Shown in pieces: positions 5,621 through 7,301 of a stretch of 7,301 bases of DNA. The translations under genes and the position numbers were made by a program. The notes under the pieces were generated by a model, which ran no database searches, was not told the DNA's origin, and worked only from the letters and a program-made list of their open reading frames with translations. Source of the stretch: Treponema sp. (GTDB lineage: Bacteria > Spirochaetota > Spirochaetia > Treponematales > Breznakiellaceae); the NCBI GenBank assembly GCA_009780545.1, contig WQZW01000066.1, positions 1 to 7,301 of the forward strand, written 5' to 3'. Numbering within the stretch: the first letter of the stretch is position 1; every line of letters begins with the position of its first letter.

Positions 5621-5766
5621 AAGTCATACGATGCGGGGGGCCAAGCCCCCCTGAGGTCGAGCCAAAAATTGTCGCAAGCGACAACTTTCGTCTCAACCTA
5701 CCCCCCGAGCGGGGCGCCGCCCCGCAACGCCCCGCCTTGGTTACCGGGCCGGATGCCGCAAAGCGG
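5621..5766 (+). repeat. Composite hairpin-rich intergenic repeat, copy 3
   Basis: This fills most of the gap between the divergent ABC operon and the outer-membrane protein gene. In order it has TCATACGATG leading into GGGGGGC-CAA-GCCCCCC (5635-5651), then TTGTCG-CAAG-CGACAA (5669-5684). AACTTTCG, the 37-bp core (5699-5735) and GGTTACCGGGCC follow, and a CCGC-AAA-GCGG hairpin (5756-5766) ends it. The modules match those at 1684-1950 read on the opposite strand and those at 1-79 read on the same strand. No coding potential was recognised in it. Confidence 0.75.
5699..5735 (+). repeat. 37-bp GC-rich repeat core, copy 3
   Basis: This is identical to the core at 30-66 except for one T-to-C change in the GCT loop (GCC here). 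The 7-bp stem GCGGGGC/GCCCCGC is preserved, so the only change falls in the predicted loop. Confidence 0.85.
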
Positions 5767-5874
5767 AAGTTTTTCTTTTTTACAAGCGATCTTGACAATC
5801 AACGCCTGTTTATGTTGACAAACCCGCTGCGGGCGAGTATCCTTTTATCCATGAGCAGGTCGTTTCCGTTCGGG
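5765..5874 (+). repeat. Promoter-leader segment duplicated at 7024-7133 (copy A)
   Basis: From CAACGCCTGTT (5800) to GTTCGGG (5874), this matches 7058-7133 at about three quarters of positions with a single 1-nt gap. Looser similarity extends upstream to GGAAGTTTT at 5765. The longest identical block is TTTTATCCATGAGC. It contains the predicted promoter and the first half of the leader of the outer-membrane protein gene. Confidence 0.7.
5815..5843 (+). promoter_or_regulatory. Putative promoter of the outer-membrane protein gene
   Basis: A perfect TTGACA (5815-5820) lies 17 nt from TATCCT (5838-5843). The predicted leader is about 55 nt and ends in an AAGGAGG ribosome-binding site at 5895-5901. 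The same TTGACA recurs at 7073-7078 in the duplicated segment. An ATG in a conserved ATCCATGAGC context lies 7 nt after the -10 and is out of frame with the gene at 5906. Confidence 0.6.
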
Positions 5875-5905
5875 CCTAAGCACGGGCGATCCGCAAGGAG
5901 GAAGC

Positions 5906-6598
5906 ATGTCAAAAAGATTTTTGCTCGCGGCGATTCTGGCGGCCGTCGTAGCCGGAGGAACGTTCGCGCAGGCCCCGTTAAGCATCGGCGGTGGTTTTCT
6001 GGCACAAATCGGCACTCAGGGAAGATTGGAGGCAATGGAAAGATACTCCGGCCTTTCATTAAGCGTGGGCCTTGACGACGTCGGCTTTGGCGGCTTCTTC
6101 TTTTTGGATACGACATACGCGGAACTGGCAATGGGAGTAACGATGTCCGTGGCAGAATTGAGTAGCATTGCGAAAATCGGTAGCATCGGTATAAGGGAGA
6201 ATTTTTACGGCCCGATTATTTCAATGGACGTAAGCTATCTGTCGAAATTCCCGATGGAAGCATCGCCAAAGATCACGCTTTTCCCGCTTTTGGGAATCGG
6301 ATACAGTCTCGTGTTTTTCTCTAAAATGTATGATGACGACGATAAGGAAGTCTCCGTTTGGGACAAGCCCATGGATTTGAGTACCTTCAGATTTATAGGC
6401 GGTTTTGGCTATGATGTAAATTTTGGAAACAACGTGTTCTTCAGGTCGGAGGCTTTAGTGTATCTCGGTCTTCCGTCGAATTTTTTCAAGGAAGGTAAGA
6501 GAAAATTTGACAAAGACCCGGATATCATCTTAACCAGCAATACGTTTCTTTATCCTTACGGGGTTACCGCCAAGGTGGCCATCGGATACCGATTCTAG
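5906..6598 (+). CDS. Predicted outer-membrane beta-barrel protein
   Basis: The 230-residue product begins with a clear signal peptide (KR, hydrophobic core, then TFA-Q, cleavage near residue 21). The mature part has alternating hydrophobic and polar strands such as LSLSVGLDDVGFGGFFFLD and GVTAKVAIGYRF. It ends in phenylalanine with an aromatic/hydrophobic alternating last strand, as expected for the beta-signal of outer-membrane barrels. The size suggests about 8-10 strands. One loop is very acidic (YDDDDKE, near 142-148). I do not recognise a named family, and no enzyme motif is seen. The start is supported by AAGGAGG 4 nt upstream. Its base composition is much more AT-rich than the genes to the left: 6301-6360 has 23 G/C of 60, against 38 of 60 in 3301-3360. 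This suggests a different history or selection. Confidence 0.75.
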   Translation: MSKRFLLAAILAAVVAGGTFAQAPLSIGGGFLAQIGTQGRLEAMERYSGLSLSVGLDDVGFGGFFFLDTTYAELAMGVTMSVAELSSIAKIGSIGIRENFYGPIISMDVSYLSKFPMEASPKITLFPLLGIGYSLVFFSKMYDDDDKEVSVWDKPMDLSTFRFIGGFGYDVNFGNNVFFRSEALVYLGLPSNFFKEGKRKFDKDPDIILTSNTFLYPYGVTAKVAIGYRF

Positions 6599-6620
6599 AC
6601 CGGCTTAAAGCAACGGTTTT
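6599..6620 (+). terminator. Weak hairpin plus T-run after the outer-membrane protein gene
   Basis: Directly after the TAG stop, ACCGGCT pairs with AGC and CGGT, leaving a 3-nt loop and a 2-nt bulge. TTTT then closes at 6617-6620. It is short and imperfect, but correctly placed for a terminator of this gene. Confidence 0.35.
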
Positions 6621-6680
6621 CCCCGAACAGGTTGCCTTCCGTCAGTTTACGTCCTTATCGCCGGCACCCGCAATACCTTG

Positions 6681-6819
6681 GCCGTCGGGGTTGCTCCCCG
6701 GCATTGGTTGCACGGGAACCGGCGAAAGCACCGCAAAGCGGTGTGGATGCGAGAAGGCGTAGCGTTCCAGCGCAAGAAACGGCGCAAGCGAGCAGGAATG
6801 CGACACGGCTTTAGCCGTG
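6681..6819 (+). other. Cluster of hairpins in gene-poor region; possible structured RNA or repeat
   Basis: No convincing gene lies here. Several stems follow one another. CGGGG-TTGCT-CCCCG is at 6686-6700. CACCGC-AAA-GCGGTG is at 6729-6743. GCGTTCC (6762-6768) pairs with GGAATGC (6795-6801) around an inner GCGC/GCGC pair (6770-6773 with 6782-6785). CACGGC-TTTA-GCCGTG is at 6804-6819. The CCGCAAAGCGG centre is shared with the repeat at 5756-5766 and, as its complement, with 2-12. The cluster could be a composite of short palindromic repeats or a folded RNA. Open frames overlapping it lack ribosome-binding sites and protein-like composition. Confidence 0.4.
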
Positions 6820-6934
6820 ACAGTGCGCTGCGGGTACACGGAGTTTTAATCGGTATGTTCACCTACCGTTACCAAAGTTGGATTATCCGCTTAAAGTCAG
6901 GTTGAAAGCCCAACCATCTTCTTCCTTCTTCTTC

Positions 6935-6960
6935 CTCCGTGTAACTCCGTGTCCTCCGTG
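6935..6960. repeat. Three copies of CTCCGTG in a short direct repeat
   Basis: CTCCGTG occurs at 6935-6941, 6945-6951 and 6954-6960, after a pyrimidine-rich run (6917-6934). Read on the other strand it is a CACGGAG series. Short CACGGAG/CACAGAG-type repeats are commonly seen in intergenic DNA of unrelated bacteria. Their function is not established. A related CACGGAG is also at 6838-6844. Confidence 0.6.
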
Positions 6961-6966
6961 GTTATA

Positions 6967-6989
6967 ATTCTTCGATCCAAATGAAGAAT
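6967..6989. other. Inverted repeat ATTCTTC/GAAGAAT
   Basis: A perfect 7-bp stem with a 9-nt loop lies just after the CTCCGTG repeat and about 85 nt upstream of the TTGACA of promoter copy B. It could be an operator or a repeat boundary. No T-run follows on the plus strand. Confidence 0.35.
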
Positions 6990-7023
6990 CAAGGCCGGAG
7001 TTGCACGGGAAGCAGGAACGACG

Positions 7024-7133
7024 GGAGGTTTTCGTATTGGTAAGAATTTTTGAAAACCAACGCCTGTTCCTCTTGACAAAACCAACCACGAGATGGTACT
7101 CTTTTATCCATGAGCGGCTTGCTTTCGTTCGGG
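7024..7133 (+). repeat. Promoter-leader segment duplicated from 5765-5874 (copy B)
   Basis: This is a diverged copy of the region upstream of the outer-membrane protein gene. CAACGCCTGTT, TTGACAAA, the 14-nt block TTTTATCCATGAGC and TTCGTTCGGG or its near equivalent are kept in order and spacing. Most differences lie between the -35 and -10 positions. What follows is different sequence, so only the control region is shared within this window. Confidence 0.7.
7073..7102 (+). promoter_or_regulatory. Putative promoter in the duplicated segment (copy B)
   Basis: TTGACA (7073-7078) is perfect. The position equivalent to the -10 of copy A reads TACTCT (7097-7102) after an 18-nt spacer, a poor match. 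Position and orientation fit transcription of the gene starting near 7241. Confidence 0.45.
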
Positions 7134-7244
7134 GGCAGATTCCCCGCGAACTCGGAACGGCTATGTCCTTTTAGCCACTCGTGTCAGGCCGGTAGAATGA
7201 AACCAACTTACGAAAACCTGAAAAAGGAGGGTGATGTCGATTGA
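7110..7244 (+). CDS. Possible 44-codon leader ORF before the right-end gene
   Basis: An ATG 7 nt after the weak -10 of copy B opens a frame of 44 codons beginning MSGLLSFGGRFP and ending KKEGDVD, then TGA. An internal ATG at 7197 would give a 15-residue version. No ribosome-binding site precedes either start. The TGA overlaps the TTG proposed for the next gene as TTGA, so translation could be coupled. The product is not recognised and the frame may be open by chance. Confidence 0.2.
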   Translation: MSGLLSFGGRFPANSERLCPFSHSCQAGRMKPTYENLKKEGDVD

Positions 7245-7301
7245 TTATGTCCGAGCTTCAAGTCAAGCTTTCACTTGAAAGTAAATACAGTTTCATTACC
7301 C
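7241..7301 (+). CDS. Start of an unrecognised gene, cut by the window end
   Basis: A TTG at 7241, 10 nt after a strong AAGGAGG (7224-7230), opens a frame MIMSELQVKLSLESKYSFIT that runs off the window. The in-frame ATG at 7247 is the alternative start, with a long spacing of about 16 nt. Only 20 codons are visible, so no function can be given. The upstream control region resembles that of the outer-membrane protein gene. Confidence 0.45.
   Translation, partial: MIMSELQVKLSLESKYSFIT

Noticed and set aside
4656..5654. Plus-strand open frame antisense to the ABC ATPase
   Set aside because: It is a mirror of a well-conserved ATPase gene and has no domain of its own.
6681..6819. tRNA gene
   Set aside because: The stems do not form a cloverleaf with acceptor, D, anticodon and T-arm consensus.
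6632..6905. Small open frames on both strands after the outer-membrane protein gene
   Set aside because: They run through hairpins, have no ribosome-binding sites and show Arg-rich composition unlike real proteins.

Overview
The window most likely comes from a spirochaete of the Treponema group. This is an inference from the type of genes present: a split class I fumarase, a predicted outer-membrane beta-barrel protein ending in phenylalanine, an exported DUF4097-type protein, and intergenic DNA full of GC-rich hairpins. No ribosomal or other phylogenetic marker is present, so the assignment is tentative. Most coding DNA is GC-rich. The outer-membrane protein gene on the right is clearly more AT-rich.

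Layout. Positions 1-109 hold a copy of a hairpin-rich dispersed repeat. Positions 110-1518 (minus strand) carry a two-gene operon for the beta and alpha subunits of an iron-sulfur class I fumarate hydratase (or the related L-tartrate dehydratase), with a sigma-70-like promoter and a strong ribosome-binding site. Positions 1519-2051 have no gene. They hold that promoter, a 45-nt inverted repeat, a composite repeat of at least six hairpins and a terminator-like hairpin. Positions 2052-3098 (plus) encode an exported protein with three 38-residue repeats of the DUF4097 type. Positions 3189-3842 (plus) encode an unrecognised multi-pass membrane protein. It converges, with 4 nt to spare, on a minus-strand ABC exporter operon (ATPase 4650-5561, permease 3847-4653, stop and start overlapping as ATGA). 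Positions 5562-5905 are a divergent intergenic region with another composite repeat and promoters for both sides. Positions 5906-6598 (plus) encode a predicted outer-membrane beta-barrel protein. Positions 6599-7240 contain no confident gene, but hold a hairpin cluster, a short CTCCGTG repeat and a diverged second copy of the promoter region found in front of the outer-membrane protein gene. A gene start lies at the extreme right end.

No new defence or biosynthetic system is visible. The most interesting material is non-coding. A family of modular hairpin repeats shares a 37-bp core in three copies. A promoter-plus-leader segment of about 110 bp is duplicated. Three genes have a -10-like hexamer placed 6-8 nt before the ATG and no ribosome-binding site, which suggests leaderless mRNAs.
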